Below are positions 47,547 through 57,116 of a stretch of DNA of 64,000 nt, piece by piece. This DNA comes from Variovorax gracilis. GTDB lineage: Bacteria; Pseudomonadota; Gammaproteobacteria; Burkholderiales; Burkholderiaceae_C. Position numbers and translations under genes: made by a program. Below the pieces are notes generated by a model. The model was not told the DNA's origin and ran no database searches. It saw nothing but the letters and a program-made list of their open reading frames with translations. The stretch is taken from NCBI RefSeq assembly GCF_030317115.1, contig NZ_JASZYF010000005.1, positions 248,001 through 312,000 of the forward strand, given 5' to 3'. The first letter of the stretch is position 1. Each line of letters starts with the position of its first letter.

Positions 47547-49460
47547 CTAGCGTTCGACGCCCGGCGTCGAATCCTGGGGCCTTGGAACCGAAATTTCAGC
47601 CTTGAAGCGGCTCTTCAGCAGGTCATAGTAGGCGGCGTTCTCCGCCGAGCCCACCGCCTGCGCGAACTGCTCGTTCTCCTGTTTCGCCAGCTCCGCAGCG
47701 GGCGGCGTGCGGGGCACGGCCTTGATGACCCGCACGACCGCAAAGCCCTGCGCGCCAAGATCCGTTCCGACGAGCGCCGGCAGCTTGCTGGTATTGGCCC
47801 GCAAAGCGGCCTCGATGACTGTCGGCGGCTGCGACTGCGTTTCCAGCCGCGAAACTGTCACAGGCGCACCGAAAGTTGCTCCCGCGGGATCGGCCTGCCA
47901 GGCGGCCAGCTTGGCTTCGCCCTCGGCCTTGGCAAGGGCGGCCGCACGTTCGGCAATGAGTTGGGTGCGAACCTTGTCCTTGACCTCTTCGAACGGCAGC
48001 GCGCGCGCCGGGCTGTGCTGCGTGACGCGGCCCGATGCGAGCTGGTTGGGCCCGATCTCGATGGCTTCGGTGTTGTGCTTGCGCTCAAGCGTATCGGGAG
48101 CAAAAAGCGCGTTCAGGAAATTGCGGCTGGCCAACGCGCCGGCAGCACCCGGCGCTGGCGTGCGCCCGATGTTGCTGGCCGTCTGGATCGTCAGCTTCAG
48201 CTTCTCCGCGGCCGGCTTCAGGCTGTCGGGCTGTTGGTAGACGATGTCGGTAAAGATCTCGGCGGCCTTCGCGAACTCCTGCGTGGCCTGCTGGCTGCGC
48301 ACTTCGTTCTCGATGGTGGCGCGCACTTTGTCGAAGGTTGGCACCACGGCGGGCTTGATGTCGTTGAGCTGGACGATGTGATAGCCGAACTCGGTCTCGA
48401 CGACGTTGCTGATCTCGCCCTTCTTGAGCGCGAACATCACATCCTCGAAAGGCTTGACCATCGCGCCGCGCGTCACGAAATCGAGATCACCGCCCTTCTC
48501 CGCCGAGCCGGGGTCCTGCGAATTCTTGCGTGCCACATCGGCAAAAGTGTTGGGCGCCTTCCTGAGATCGGCCAGCAATTGCTCGGCCTTGGCGCGCGCC
48601 TTCTCGCGGTCGGCGGCCGGTGCGCTTGCCGGCGCGGCAATCAGGATGTGACTTGCACGACGTTCTTCCTTGCTGCCGAAGCGCGCGCTGTTCTGGTCGT
48701 AGTAGCTCCGCAGATCAGCTTCGCTGACCGAAATGTTCTTCTTCGCGGCTTCGAGGTCCAGGACCAGGTATTCGACGCTGGCCTGTTCGGGCACCTGGAA
48801 CTGCGCCGTGTGGTCCTTGTAGAAAGCCTGGAGATCAGCATCGCTGACGCTGACCTTCGACGCGAAGTCGGCAGGCTTGAACAGTGCCACCTGAATTTCG
48901 CGGCGAGCGTAGAAGGCGTTCAGCGCCGCGGCGGCTTGCGCGGCGGTCGCGAAGGTCGTGCCCGAAACGCCCAGAGACACCTGTTGCGTCGCCAGGTCCG
49001 CGCGGACCGAGGCTTCGTACTGCTCCGGCGTGCGGCCCGTTGCGCGCATGAAGCTCTCGCGGTCGAATTTGCCATCGGCCGTGCGGAACGACGCGAGGCC
49101 GGGGTCCGCGGCAAACAGCCGTGCGAGCCGCTCCTCGGACACGGTCATGTTCGACTTGGACGCCGCTGCTGCGAGGACGCGATCACGCACCATGCGCTCC
49201 AGGGTGGCGTAACGCGCCGCATCGGAGTCGAGCAGGGCCGGCTCGATGTTGGGCGCCTGCCGGCGGATCCGGTCGACCTCGTTGCGGTGCTGCGCATCCC
49301 ATTCGGGGCGGGTGATGTCATGGCCAGCAACTCGCGCCACTTTTTCGCCTTGGCCATCTCCCTGATACCGATCGACGCCGAAGAGCACGAACGAAGGAAT
49401 GATCAGCAAGAACAAGAACACCATGATGATCTTGTTGTACTTGCGGAAGGAATCAAACAT
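47547..49460 (-). CDS. ppiD: Periplasmic folding chaperone PpiD (SurA N-terminal and parvulin domains)
   Basis: PpiD is an inner-membrane-anchored chaperone at the periplasmic exit of the Sec translocon. The 637-residue product has one membrane helix (IIMVFLFLLIIPSFVLFGV, about residues 11-29), a SurA-like N-terminal helical domain, a parvulin domain with ASHILIA and GGDLDFVTRGAMVKPFEDV near 280-370, and a C-terminal helical part. Length matches E. coli PpiD (623). It lies between tRNA-Val and tRNA-His on the same strand. Confidence 0.95.
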   Translation of the reverse strand: MFDSFRKYNKIIMVFLFLLIIPSFVLFGVDRYQGDGQGEKVARVAGHDITRPEWDAQHRNEVDRIRRQAPNIEPALLDSDAARYATLERMVRDRVLAAAASKSNMTVSEERLARLFAADPGLASFRTADGKFDRESFMRATGRTPEQYEASVRADLATQQVSLGVSGTTFATAAQAAAALNAFYARREIQVALFKPADFASKVSVSDADLQAFYKDHTAQFQVPEQASVEYLVLDLEAAKKNISVSEADLRSYYDQNSARFGSKEERRASHILIAAPASAPAADREKARAKAEQLLADLRKAPNTFADVARKNSQDPGSAEKGGDLDFVTRGAMVKPFEDVMFALKKGEISNVVETEFGYHIVQLNDIKPAVVPTFDKVRATIENEVRSQQATQEFAKAAEIFTDIVYQQPDSLKPAAEKLKLTIQTASNIGRTPAPGAAGALASRNFLNALFAPDTLERKHNTEAIEIGPNQLASGRVTQHSPARALPFEEVKDKVRTQLIAERAAALAKAEGEAKLAAWQADPAGATFGAPVTVSRLETQSQPPTVIEAALRANTSKLPALVGTDLGAQGFAVVRVIKAVPRTPPAAELAKQENEQFAQAVGSAENAAYYDLLKSRFKAEISVPRPQDSTPGVER

Positions 49461-49495
49461 GCTGGGGCACTCTCTGTGACGAATTGCGGGACGGC

Positions 49496-49526
49496 AACAA
49501 AAAAGGCGAACACACTGTTCGCCTTT
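49496..49526 (-). terminator. Terminator after tRNA-Val
   Basis: On the minus strand AAAGGCGAAC and GTTCGCCTTT pair around a five-base loop and lead into TTTTGTTG. It lies 9 bases beyond the tRNA-Val 3' end. Confidence 0.88.
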
Positions 49527-49534
49527 GCTTCGGG

Positions 49535-49610
49535 TGGTGGGTGCTGAGGGGTTCGAACCCCCGACCTACGCCTTGTAAGGGCGCCGCTCTACCAGCTGAG
49601 CTAAGCACCC
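49535..49610 (-). tRNA. tRNA-Val (anticodon TAC)
   Basis: The minus strand gives GGGTGCT acceptor, TAGCTCAGCTGGTAGAG D arm, anticodon loop CTTACAA (anticodon TAC at 49577-49575), the GTAGG variable loop and GGTTCGAACCC T loop, ending AGCACCCACCA with encoded CCA; total 76 bases. It follows hupB by 17 bases, so it is probably processed from the hupB transcript. Confidence 0.97.
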
Positions 49611-49627
49611 CACCTGAAAACAGTGTC

Positions 49628-49900
49628 TCAGTTCAGCGCGTCTTTCAGCGCCTTGCCGGGACGGAACTTCGGAATCTTGGCGGCCTTGATTTTAATCGCG
49701 TCGCCGGTACGTGGATTACGGCCGGTCCGGGCGGCGCGCTTGCCTACTGCAAATGTCCCGAAACCGACGAGCGAAACGGAGCCGCCCTTCTTGAGCGTGG
49801 TACGAATGGCGCCGATGGTGGATTCGAGTGCGCGGGTGGCAGCAGCTTTGGAAATATCGGCGTTCTTTGCGATGTGCTCAATGAGTTCGGTTTTGTTCAC
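49628..49900 (-). CDS. hupB: DNA-binding protein HU-beta
   Basis: HU is a dimeric nucleoid protein that bends DNA. The 90-residue product starts [20 protein letters not shown] and has the [21 protein letters not shown] arm and the [15 protein letters not shown] end. A strong sigma-70-type promoter lies upstream at 50032-50060. Confidence 0.98.
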   Translation of the reverse strand: MNKTELIEHIAKNADISKAAATRALESTIGAIRTTLKKGGSVSLVGFGTFAVGKRAARTGRNPRTGDAIKIKAAKIPKFRPGKALKDALN

Positions 49901-50031
49901 AAGGGCCCCTTGCAGGAAAATTGTTGATCAGTCGTCAGAAGCGATGCCAGCCCCGTGACGATGGCCACGGGGGCGAAGTGCAGGAAAAAGGGTGGCAGTT
50001 CTGACGCGCCGGCAGCGCGCTGCCGACAAGG

Positions 50032-50060
50032 ATTACAACCACTGGTCTACAGGGTGTCAA
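50032..50060 (-). promoter_or_regulatory. Sigma-70-type promoter of hupB
   Basis: On the minus strand TTGACA (50060-50055) and TGTAAT (50037-50032) are separated by exactly 17 bases. It would give a leader of roughly 125 bases before the hupB start. Confidence 0.75.
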
Positions 50061-50124
50061 TACGACACTCCCCGCTAGAACCCAGCGAGGAGCGCGATTT
50101 TAGTGGCGTTTTGACAAGTCTTTT

Positions 50125-51210
50125 TCAAAGTGCCTCGGCGATGGCCTTGCCGAGGTCACTCGTGCTTGCGGTTCCGCCGATGTCGGGCGTGCGCGGCGCG
50201 CCGCTTCCTGGCGCCAGAACCTTCTCGATCGTCGACAGGATCGCGTCGTGCGCGGACTTGTGGCCGAGAAACTCCAGCATCATCGCGCCGCACCAGATCT
50301 GGCCGATCGGGTTGGCAATGCCCTTGCCGGCGATGTCCGGCGCGGAACCGTGCACGGGCTCGAACAGCGATGGCATGGTCCGCTCGGGGTTCAGGTTGGC
50401 ACTGGGCGCGATACCGATCGTGCCGGTGCAGGCAGGCCCCAGGTCCGACAGGATGTCGCCGAAGAGGTTGCTCGCCACCACCACATCGAAGAAGTCCGGG
50501 CGCTGTACGAAATGCGCGGTCAGGATATCGATGTGGAACTTGTCGAGCTTGATGTCCGGGTAGCTTTGCGCCATCGCAGCCACACGCTCGTCCCAGTAGG
50601 GCATGGTGATCGAGATGCCATTGGACTTGGTGGCACTGGTGAGATGCTTCTTCGGGCGCGACTGCGCCAGGTCGAACGCGAATTTCAGCACGCGGTCGAC
50701 GCCGACGCGCGACATCACGGTCTCCTGGACGACGATCTCGCGCGAGGTGCCTTCGTACATGCGGCCGCCGATGCTCGAGTATTCGCCCTCGGTGTTCTCG
50801 CGCACGATGTACATGTCGATCTCGCCCGGCTGCCGCGGCGTGCCGTCGCGGCGAACCACGGGCGCCACGATGCCCGGCATCAGCCGCGCGGGGCGCAGGT
50901 TGACGTACTGGTCGAACTCGCGGCGAAAGAGCAGCAACGAGCCCCAGAGCGAGACGTGGTCCGCGATCTTCTCGGGCCAGCCGACCGCGCCGAAATAGAT
51001 GGCGTCATGCCCACCGATCTGATCCTTCCAGTTGTCGGGCAGCATCTTGCCGTGCTTCTCGTAGTAGTCCCAGCTCGAAAAGTCGAAATGGTCGAATTTC
51101 AGGTCGATACCGAACTTGCGCGCTGCGGCATCGAGCACCCGCAGGCCCTCGGGCATCGTTTCCTTGCCGATGCCGTCGCCGGCGATGACTGCAATTCGTT
51201 GGGTGCTCAT
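50125..51210 (-). CDS. Tartrate/D-malate dehydrogenase-type isopropylmalate dehydrogenase family enzyme
   Basis: This 361-residue NAD-dependent beta-decarboxylating dehydrogenase is closest to tartrate dehydrogenase (TtuC) and D-malate dehydrogenase (DmlA). Visible are IAVIAGDGIGKETMPEGL, the substrate loop with YFGAVGWPEKIADHV, catalytic Arg/Tyr/Lys positions in RENTEGEYSS and TSATKSNGIS, and the metal-binding SNLFGDILSD. The GWP motif and lack of LeuB features favour tartrate or D-malate. It lies 3 bases downstream of the dehalogenase gene, so they form one unit. Confidence 0.9.
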   Translation of the reverse strand: MSTQRIAVIAGDGIGKETMPEGLRVLDAAARKFGIDLKFDHFDFSSWDYYEKHGKMLPDNWKDQIGGHDAIYFGAVGWPEKIADHVSLWGSLLLFRREFDQYVNLRPARLMPGIVAPVVRRDGTPRQPGEIDMYIVRENTEGEYSSIGGRMYEGTSREIVVQETVMSRVGVDRVLKFAFDLAQSRPKKHLTSATKSNGISITMPYWDERVAAMAQSYPDIKLDKFHIDILTAHFVQRPDFFDVVVASNLFGDILSDLGPACTGTIGIAPSANLNPERTMPSLFEPVHGSAPDIAGKGIANPIGQIWCGAMMLEFLGHKSAHDAILSTIEKVLAPGSGAPRTPDIGGTASTSDLGKAIAEAL

Positions 51211-51213
51211 GTC

Positions 51214-52104
51214 TCAATCCTTGTGGGTCGCGTTGAAAAAGGGAAGCGCCTGCGCCAGCAAATCTCGGGGCGCTTCTTCGGGAATGTAGTGGCCGCAGGA
51301 CAGGGCTTCGCCCGACACGTCGTCGGCGCGCTCGCGCCACAGCGCCAACACATCGAAGCAGCGTCCGACGGCACCGTGCTCGCCCCACAGCACGCGCAGC
51401 GGCTGCGTGAGCTTGCGCCCAGCTGCGATGTCGGCGCGATCGTGTTCCAGGTCGATGGTCGCCGAGGCCCGATAGTCCTCGCAGATGGCTTTCGCAGTGC
51501 CGTCGATCGACGCGCAGCGTTCGTACTCGGCGAGCGCTTCCCGCGCAAAGGGCGCAAGACCCGCGTGGCGGCTGCCCATGACGCTGCGCACATAGCGCAC
51601 CGGATCCGATTCGATGAGCGCTTCGGGCAACGGCGGCGGCTGGATCAGGAAGAACCAGTGCCAATAGGCCTTCGCAAAAGCTTCGGACGTTTCCTCGTAC
51701 ATCCCGAGCGTCGGAGCGATGTCGAGCAGCATGAGGCGCTCCACCGTCCCCGGATGGTCTGCCGCAAGCCGATGGGCCACGCGCGCACCCCGGTCATGCG
51801 CCAGCACGCCGAAGCGCTCGAAGCCGTGATGCCGCATGGCGGCCAGCGCGTCAAGCGCCATCTCGCGCTTGCTGTAGCGCGAATGGGCCGCATCGGCCAC
51901 CGGACGGCCGGAATCTCCGTAGCCGCGCAGATCGAGCATGACCAAGGTGAAGTGCTCGGCCAGCACAGGCGCGATGCGATGCCAGATGACATGCGTCTGC
52001 GGATGTCCATGGAGCAGCAGCAGAGGCGCGCCGCTGCCCCCAACACGGCCGTGCAGCCGAACCCCGTCGCGGGACAGATCGAAGGTGGAGAACGAAGCCA
52101 ACAT
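51214..52104 (-). CDS. Haloacetate dehalogenase, probably fluoroacetate dehalogenase
   Basis: This 296-residue alpha/beta hydrolase matches the fluoroacetate dehalogenase group, which hydrolyses the C-F bond to give glycolate. The residues known to matter in that family fall at near-identical positions: nucleophile Asp104 with Arg105 and Arg108 (HDRGAR), Asp128, halide-binding His149-Trp150 (YWHWFF) and Tyr211, and the general-base His272 (CGHYIPEE). There is no signal peptide. It is read divergently from a LysR gene and is followed directly by the tartrate-type dehydrogenase. An epoxide hydrolase is less likely because the cap tyrosine pattern differs. Confidence 0.85.
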   Translation of the reverse strand: MLASFSTFDLSRDGVRLHGRVGGSGAPLLLLHGHPQTHVIWHRIAPVLAEHFTLVMLDLRGYGDSGRPVADAAHSRYSKREMALDALAAMRHHGFERFGVLAHDRGARVAHRLAADHPGTVERLMLLDIAPTLGMYEETSEAFAKAYWHWFFLIQPPPLPEALIESDPVRYVRSVMGSRHAGLAPFAREALAEYERCASIDGTAKAICEDYRASATIDLEHDRADIAAGRKLTQPLRVLWGEHGAVGRCFDVLALWRERADDVSGEALSCGHYIPEEAPRDLLAQALPFFNATHKD

Positions 52105-52179
52105 GCGATGAATTGTGCGTTGCGCACCTCTCGCCATCAAGCAACAATAAGCCAATTGATACTTTCCGAAACGGCAAGA

Positions 52180-53124
52180 ATGGAACGCAGCGATCTGGAA
52201 CTCGTGATGGCGATCCGCGCGCGCGGCAGCCTTGCCGGCGCCGCGCTCGCGCTGAACGTCGTGCCCTCCGTCGTGACCAAGCGGCTCGGCGCGCTGGAGG
52301 CGCGACTGGGCCAGCGGCTGTTCGACCGAACCACGCGCAGACTCAGCGCCACGGTGGAGGGTGAGGCAGTGTGCCTGCATGCCAAGGCCCTGCTCGACGG
52401 CTTCGCCGCGCTCGAGAACGAACTCGGCGAACGCCAGAGCGAACTGAGCGGAACGATCCGGCTCGTCGCCACCTTCGGCTTCGGCAGGCACTGGCTCGGG
52501 CCGGCGCTCGCGGTGTTCAACGAGCAACATCCCGGGCTGCAGATCCAGCTCACGCTGGCTGAGAAACTGCCGGACCTGGGCGCTGAGGGGCACGACGGCG
52601 CGGTCTGGTTGTGGCAGCCGGAACATCGCCGAGCGGGCGACTGGGTTACACGCCGTATTGCCCGCAACCAGCGCGTGCTGGCGGCCGCGCCCGCCTATCT
52701 CGAGCAACATGGGGTCCCCACCGACGCTGCCGCGCTCGCGGCGCACGACTGCCTCGTGGCGCGCGAGAACAGTGAAGCCAGCGAGCGCGAATTCGCGCTT
52801 TGGACGCTGCGTCACGTCAAGGACGGCACGACGGTTCGCGTCCATGTGCGTGGTCCGCTGTCGAGCAATTCGGGCGAGATGGTGCGCGATTGGTGCCTGG
52901 CCGGGCGCGGCATCATGCTGCGCAGCCTCTGGGACATCGCACCCCTCCTCGCAACAGGCGAACTGGTGCGCGTACTGCCGCAGTTCGCGATGCCGGACGC
53001 GGATATTCAATGGGTCGCGCCATGGCGACCCAAGACGCCTCGACGCGTACGGGTGCTCATCGACTTCCTGGTGGAGCGCTTTCGCGGCGAGCCGTGGAGG
53101 GTCGACCACGCGCGGCCGCGCTGA
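52180..53124 (+). CDS. LysR-family transcriptional regulator
   Basis: This 314-residue regulator has the N-terminal winged helix (AIRARGSLAGAALAL, then VVTKRLGALEARLGQRLFDR) and a periplasmic-binding-protein-like effector domain. It is divergent from the dehalogenase and dehydrogenase genes across 75 bases, which is the standard layout for a regulator of that unit. The gap contains GTGCGTTGCGCAC, a dyad of the T-N11-A LysR type, at about 52113-52125. Confidence 0.9.
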   Translation: MERSDLELVMAIRARGSLAGAALALNVVPSVVTKRLGALEARLGQRLFDRTTRRLSATVEGEAVCLHAKALLDGFAALENELGERQSELSGTIRLVATFGFGRHWLGPALAVFNEQHPGLQIQLTLAEKLPDLGAEGHDGAVWLWQPEHRRAGDWVTRRIARNQRVLAAAPAYLEQHGVPTDAAALAAHDCLVARENSEASEREFALWTLRHVKDGTTVRVHVRGPLSSNSGEMVRDWCLAGRGIMLRSLWDIAPLLATGELVRVLPQFAMPDADIQWVAPWRPKTPRRVRVLIDFLVERFRGEPWRVDHARPR

Positions 53125-53130
53125 GCAGGC

Positions 53131-54012
53131 TCAGCGCTCGCCGCGGACCACCAGGCTCACGCCGATGGCCGTCGTTGCGATGCCTGCCAGCGTTACCACG
53201 GTGATCGGCTCCGCAAATAGCAACCACGCCATCACCGCGGTGCACGGCGGCACGAGATAGAGCAGGCTCGTGACGGCCGTGGCGGTACCGCGCTGGATCA
53301 GTATGTAGAGAAGCGAGCTGCCTCCCAGCGAGAGGGCCAGGACGGACCAGGCCATCGCGCCACCCGACGCCAGGTTCCACTGGATGCCGTCGCTCTCCAG
53401 CGCAGCGAAGGGCAAGGTGACCAGCAGCGCCGCCGCAAGCTGGACCGCGTTCGCGCTGCGCACGTCGCAAGGGGCGACAAAGCGCTTCTGGTACAGCGTA
53501 CCGGCGGTGATCGACAGGAGCGCCATCAATGCCAGCCCCATGCTCAGCCCACTGACTTCCCCACCCTGCCCAAGCTTGCGTGACACGACCATCACCAGCC
53601 CCAGGAATCCGAGGAACAACCCGGCCCATTGACGACGCGTGATCGTGCCGCCGCTCATCGACATCCAGACGGCGGTCAAGACGGGCTGGATTCCGACCAG
53701 CAACGCAATGAGCCCGGACCACATTCCGGCCCTGACGGCCGCCCAGACACCCCCCAGGTAGCCCGCCTGCATCAGCACGCCGGTGACGGCGAGGTGGCCC
53801 CACTGCACCCGGTCTCGCGGCCAGGCGACGCGCGCCACCCTGACCCAGACGAGGAAGCAGACCACAGAGAGTGCATAGCGAACCGCGAGGAACTTGAGCG
53901 GCGGTGCGTAGGGCATGCCAAACCGCGCCACGATGAAGCCGGTGCTCCAGATCAGCACGAAGACCGCCGGCATCGCGCGCAGCCAGCCCGCAGAGCGGGC
54001 CGTGTCCGTCAT
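53131..54012 (-). CDS. EamA/DMT-family transporter
   Basis: This 293-residue protein has ten hydrophobic segments in two EamA repeats, beginning AMPAVFVLIWSTGFIVARF and ending with AGIATTAIGVSLVVRGER. Drug/metabolite transporters of this type export amino acids or other metabolites; the substrate is unknown. Its start overlaps the pgsA stop (ATGA), so it is co-transcribed with pgsA. Confidence 0.9.
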   Translation of the reverse strand: MTDTARSAGWLRAMPAVFVLIWSTGFIVARFGMPYAPPLKFLAVRYALSVVCFLVWVRVARVAWPRDRVQWGHLAVTGVLMQAGYLGGVWAAVRAGMWSGLIALLVGIQPVLTAVWMSMSGGTITRRQWAGLFLGFLGLVMVVSRKLGQGGEVSGLSMGLALMALLSITAGTLYQKRFVAPCDVRSANAVQLAAALLVTLPFAALESDGIQWNLASGGAMAWSVLALSLGGSSLLYILIQRGTATAVTSLLYLVPPCTAVMAWLLFAEPITVVTLAGIATTAIGVSLVVRGER

Positions 54013-54575
54013 TTCGCCCGGGCCCGAATCTCGGGTATGGCCTTCTGGAGGTAATAGACCATCGACCACACGGTGAGAACCGCGGAGATCCAGATCAGCC
54101 AATGTCCCCAAGCGCCAGTGTCGATCACGCCGAAAAGCACGCCGTTGAAGAGCAGGAAGGGGATGGCCACCATCTGCACCACGGTCTTGACCTTGCCGAC
54201 CATGTGGACCGCGACGCTCTTTCCGGCGCCGATCTGCGCCATCCATTCGCGCAACGCGGAGATCGCGATCTCGCGGCCGATGATGATCAGCGCCACGAAC
54301 ACGTCGGCACGATTGAGGTGAACCAGCACGAGCAGCGAAGCGCACACGAGGAACTTGTCGGCAACCGGATCGAGGAAGGCGCCGAACGCCGAAGTCTGGT
54401 TGAGCCGGCGTGCCAGGAAGCCATCGAGCCAGTCGGTCGCCGCGAAGACGATGAACATCACCGTCGCGATGAGATTGCGCATCGGTTCCGACAGCGGCAG
54501 GTAGAACACACCCACGATCAAGGGAATCGCGACGATGCGCGTCCAGGTCATGATCGTAGGCAGGGTCCAGAACAT
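54009..54575 (-). CDS. pgsA: CDP-diacylglycerol-glycerol-3-phosphate 3-phosphatidyltransferase
   Basis: PgsA makes phosphatidylglycerol phosphate in the inner membrane. The 188-residue product has four or five helices and the CDP-alcohol phosphotransferase motif with its Asp residues in DWLDGFLARRLNQ and FGAFLDPVADK. The ATG at 54575 (MFWTLPTIMTWTRI) fits the family; an upstream in-frame start does not. It lies 43 bases downstream of uvrC, the widespread uvrC-pgsA pairing. Confidence 0.95.
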   Translation of the reverse strand: MFWTLPTIMTWTRIVAIPLIVGVFYLPLSEPMRNLIATVMFIVFAATDWLDGFLARRLNQTSAFGAFLDPVADKFLVCASLLVLVHLNRADVFVALIIIGREIAISALREWMAQIGAGKSVAVHMVGKVKTVVQMVAIPFLLFNGVLFGVIDTGAWGHWLIWISAVLTVWSMVYYLQKAIPEIRARAK

Positions 54576-54618
54576 TCGAACGAGTATATGGCCCGACCCG
54601 GGGCCTGCCGATCTCACC

Positions 54619-56580
54619 CTAGTGCAACGCGCGGTAGATTTCTTCGGCGAGGTCGAAAGCAATGCCCTCGACTGACGCAATGTCTTCGACGCTGGCCGCC
54701 GCGACACCCCGAATTCCGCCGAATCGCTGCAACAGGCGCGCGCGGCGCTTCGGTCCGATCCCCGGAATATCTTCGAGTTGGCTGCCCCCGACGCGGATCT
54801 TTGCCCGCTTGGCGCGCATGCCGGTGATCGCGAATCGGTGCGCCTCGTCGCGAATCTGCGCGACCAGCATCAATGCTGCCGAATCGCGGCCGAGGTATAC
54901 CTTCTCGCGTCCGTCGGCGAACACGAGTTCCTCCAGGCCGACCTTGCGCCCTTCACCCTTTTCCACGCCGACGATCAACGACAGGGGGAGCCCCAGCTCG
55001 CTGAACACTTCGCGCGCCATCGACACCTGCCCCTTGCCGCCATCGACCAACACCAGGTCCGGCATGCGCGCGGTACGCGTGCCAGGCCGCGCATCGGTCC
55101 CCGCGCCTGCGGCATCGCCGGCCGGGGGCGCATCGGTTTCCGCCGCCATGGCCTCGGCCAACTTGCCATAGCGGCGATGCAGCACCTGCCGCATCGCGGC
55201 GTAGTCGTCGCCCGGCGTGATGCCTTCGATGTTGTAGCGCCGGTATTCGCGGTTCTGCATGGCGTGATGCTCGAACACGACGCACGAAGCCTGGGTCGCT
55301 TCGCCCGCCGTGTGCGAGATGTCGAAACACTCGACGCGGAAATTGTCGAGATCGTCCGGCGCCAGTTCGAGCGAATCGACCAGCGCGCGCGTGCGTGCCT
55401 GCTGGGAGCCCTCCTCGGCGAGCAGGCGCGCGAGCTGGAGCGATGCGTTCTTGCACGCCATTTCAAGCCAGTGACGACGCTGCTCGCGCGGCTGGAATAC
55501 GGCCGTCACCCGCGTGCCCGCCTGCTGCGAGATCGCCTCGATCAGTTCGCGGCCCACCAGTTCGCTCAGCACCAGCGTCGCCGGCACGGGCACGTCGATG
55601 TAGTGCTGCGCAATGAACGCCTCGAGCACCTGCACCTCGACCGCGTCGGACGCAGGCGGTTCGTCGTCGCCCTCGATGTCCCGTTCACCGTGCTGGATCT
55701 GGGTGGCATCTTCCACATGCACCGGGAAGTAGGCGCGGTCGCCCAGGTGCCGCCCGCCGCGCACCATCGCGAGGTTCACGCAGGCCTTGCCGCCCTGGAC
55801 CTTGACGGCGAGGATGTCCACGTCCTTGTCGGATGCGATCTCGACCGACTGCTGGTGCAGCACGCGCGACAGCGCCGACATCTGGTTGCGCAGTTCGGCC
55901 GCCTGCTCGAACTCCAGCTTCTCGGCGTGGGACATCATCCGCGCCTCGAGCTGCGTGAGGACAGCTTGCGTGTCACCCATGAGGAAGGCCTCCGCATTGG
56001 CCACGTCCTGCGCGTAGTCCTCCGGTGCGATGTAGCCCACGCAGGGGCCGCTGCAGCGCTTGATCTGGTAGAGCAGGCAGGGCCGCGTGCGATTTCCGTA
56101 GACAGTGTCTTCGCAGGTGCGGAGCTTGAACACCTTCTGCAGCAACTGGATCGATTCCTTGACCGCCCACGCGCTGGGATATGGCCCGAAATAACGGTGC
56201 TTGCGATCGACCGATCCGCGGTAGTACGCCAGCCGGGGGAAGGCGTGCGAGGCGATCTTGAGGTACGGGTAGCTCTTGTCGTCGCGAAACAGGATGTTGT
56301 AGCGCGGCTTGAGCGTCTTGATCAGGTTGTTCTCGAGCAGCAGCGCCTCGGCCTCGGAGCGCACCACCGTGGTCTCCATGCGGGCGATCTTGGAGATCAT
56401 GTGGCCGATGCGCGTGCCGGCGTGGTTCTTCTGGAAGTAGTTCGCCACGCGCCTCTTGAGATTGCGCGCCTTGCCCACGTACAGCACCGCGCCTGCCGCG
56501 TCGAAATAGCGATAGACGCCCGGCAGTTGCGGCAATGCCGCCACTTCGCTGAGCAATTGATCGGAATGCGTGTCAGCCAT
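54619..56580 (-). CDS. uvrC: Excinuclease ABC subunit C
   Basis: UvrC makes both incisions in nucleotide excision repair. The 653-residue product has an N-terminal GIY-YIG nuclease ([20 protein letters not shown]), a cysteine cluster ([22 protein letters not shown]), a UVR domain near 205-240, a C-terminal RNase H-like nuclease with [11 protein letters not shown] and [12 protein letters not shown], and a helix-hairpin-helix [19 protein letters not shown]. It is followed by pgsA. Confidence 0.97.
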   Translation of the reverse strand: MADTHSDQLLSEVAALPQLPGVYRYFDAAGAVLYVGKARNLKRRVANYFQKNHAGTRIGHMISKIARMETTVVRSEAEALLLENNLIKTLKPRYNILFRDDKSYPYLKIASHAFPRLAYYRGSVDRKHRYFGPYPSAWAVKESIQLLQKVFKLRTCEDTVYGNRTRPCLLYQIKRCSGPCVGYIAPEDYAQDVANAEAFLMGDTQAVLTQLEARMMSHAEKLEFEQAAELRNQMSALSRVLHQQSVEIASDKDVDILAVKVQGGKACVNLAMVRGGRHLGDRAYFPVHVEDATQIQHGERDIEGDDEPPASDAVEVQVLEAFIAQHYIDVPVPATLVLSELVGRELIEAISQQAGTRVTAVFQPREQRRHWLEMACKNASLQLARLLAEEGSQQARTRALVDSLELAPDDLDNFRVECFDISHTAGEATQASCVVFEHHAMQNREYRRYNIEGITPGDDYAAMRQVLHRRYGKLAEAMAAETDAPPAGDAAGAGTDARPGTRTARMPDLVLVDGGKGQVSMAREVFSELGLPLSLIVGVEKGEGRKVGLEELVFADGREKVYLGRDSAALMLVAQIRDEAHRFAITGMRAKRAKIRVGGSQLEDIPGIGPKRRARLLQRFGGIRGVAAASVEDIASVEGIAFDLAEEIYRALH

Positions 56581-56585
56581 TGACC

Positions 56586-57068
56586 TTACCGCGGGGCCCC
56601 GTCTTCCATCACCGGTTCGCAGCGGACGTCCGCGCGGACCGAATTGGCGATGAAGCACTCTTCGTGTGCCGCGTGATGCATGGCTTCGATCTGCTCGCGC
56701 GTTGGCAGGCGCTCGCCCGAGAACTGCACCTGCGGCCGCAGCGTGACGACGGTCATCGCCGTCTTGCCGGCAGCGTTGCGCCCCATCCGCCCGCTCGCGC
56801 TGTCGGCGTAGCGCTCCACGCAAAAACCGCGTGACGCCGCGATCGAAAGGAACCACAGCATGTGACAGCTCGACAGCGAGGCGACAAAGAGTTCTTCCGG
56901 GTCCACGGCCGTGGCGTCCGACATCGGCAGCGGCACGACATGCGGCGAGGACGAGCCGGACCATTCCGCTCCGCCGTCGAAGCGGATCGTGTGGCGGCGG
57001 CTGTAGCGATTGCCGACGAAGTCCTGGCCATCGCGTTGCCAGAGGATGTCGGCGGAGTGTTGTGACAT
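56586..57068 (-). CDS. OsmC family protein
   Basis: This 160-residue protein belongs to the OsmC/Ohr superfamily of thiol-dependent peroxidases. Two cysteines sit in the family positions: [11 protein letters not shown] near residue 65 and [10 protein letters not shown] near 137. I chose [10 protein letters not shown] at 57068, which has GGAG 10 to 13 bases upstream; an alternative ATG lies 8 codons earlier. It ends 6 bases before uvrC begins, so it could share the uvrC transcript. It is divergent from earP. Confidence 0.88.
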   Translation of the reverse strand: MSQHSADILWQRDGQDFVGNRYSRRHTIRFDGGAEWSGSSSPHVVPLPMSDATAVDPEELFVASLSSCHMLWFLSIAASRGFCVERYADSASGRMGRNAAGKTAMTVVTLRPQVQFSGERLPTREQIEAMHHAAHEECFIANSVRADVRCEPVMEDGAPR

Positions 57069-57116
57069 GGAAGTTGTCTCCGGTGTCTCCATGAGAGGGC
57101 TGTAGAGTATCCCGCG

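Noticed and set aside
49535..49610. tRNA genes as possible integration sites for a mobile element
   Set aside because: No integrase gene, no direct repeat of the tRNA 3' end and no change in gene character is seen around either tRNA.
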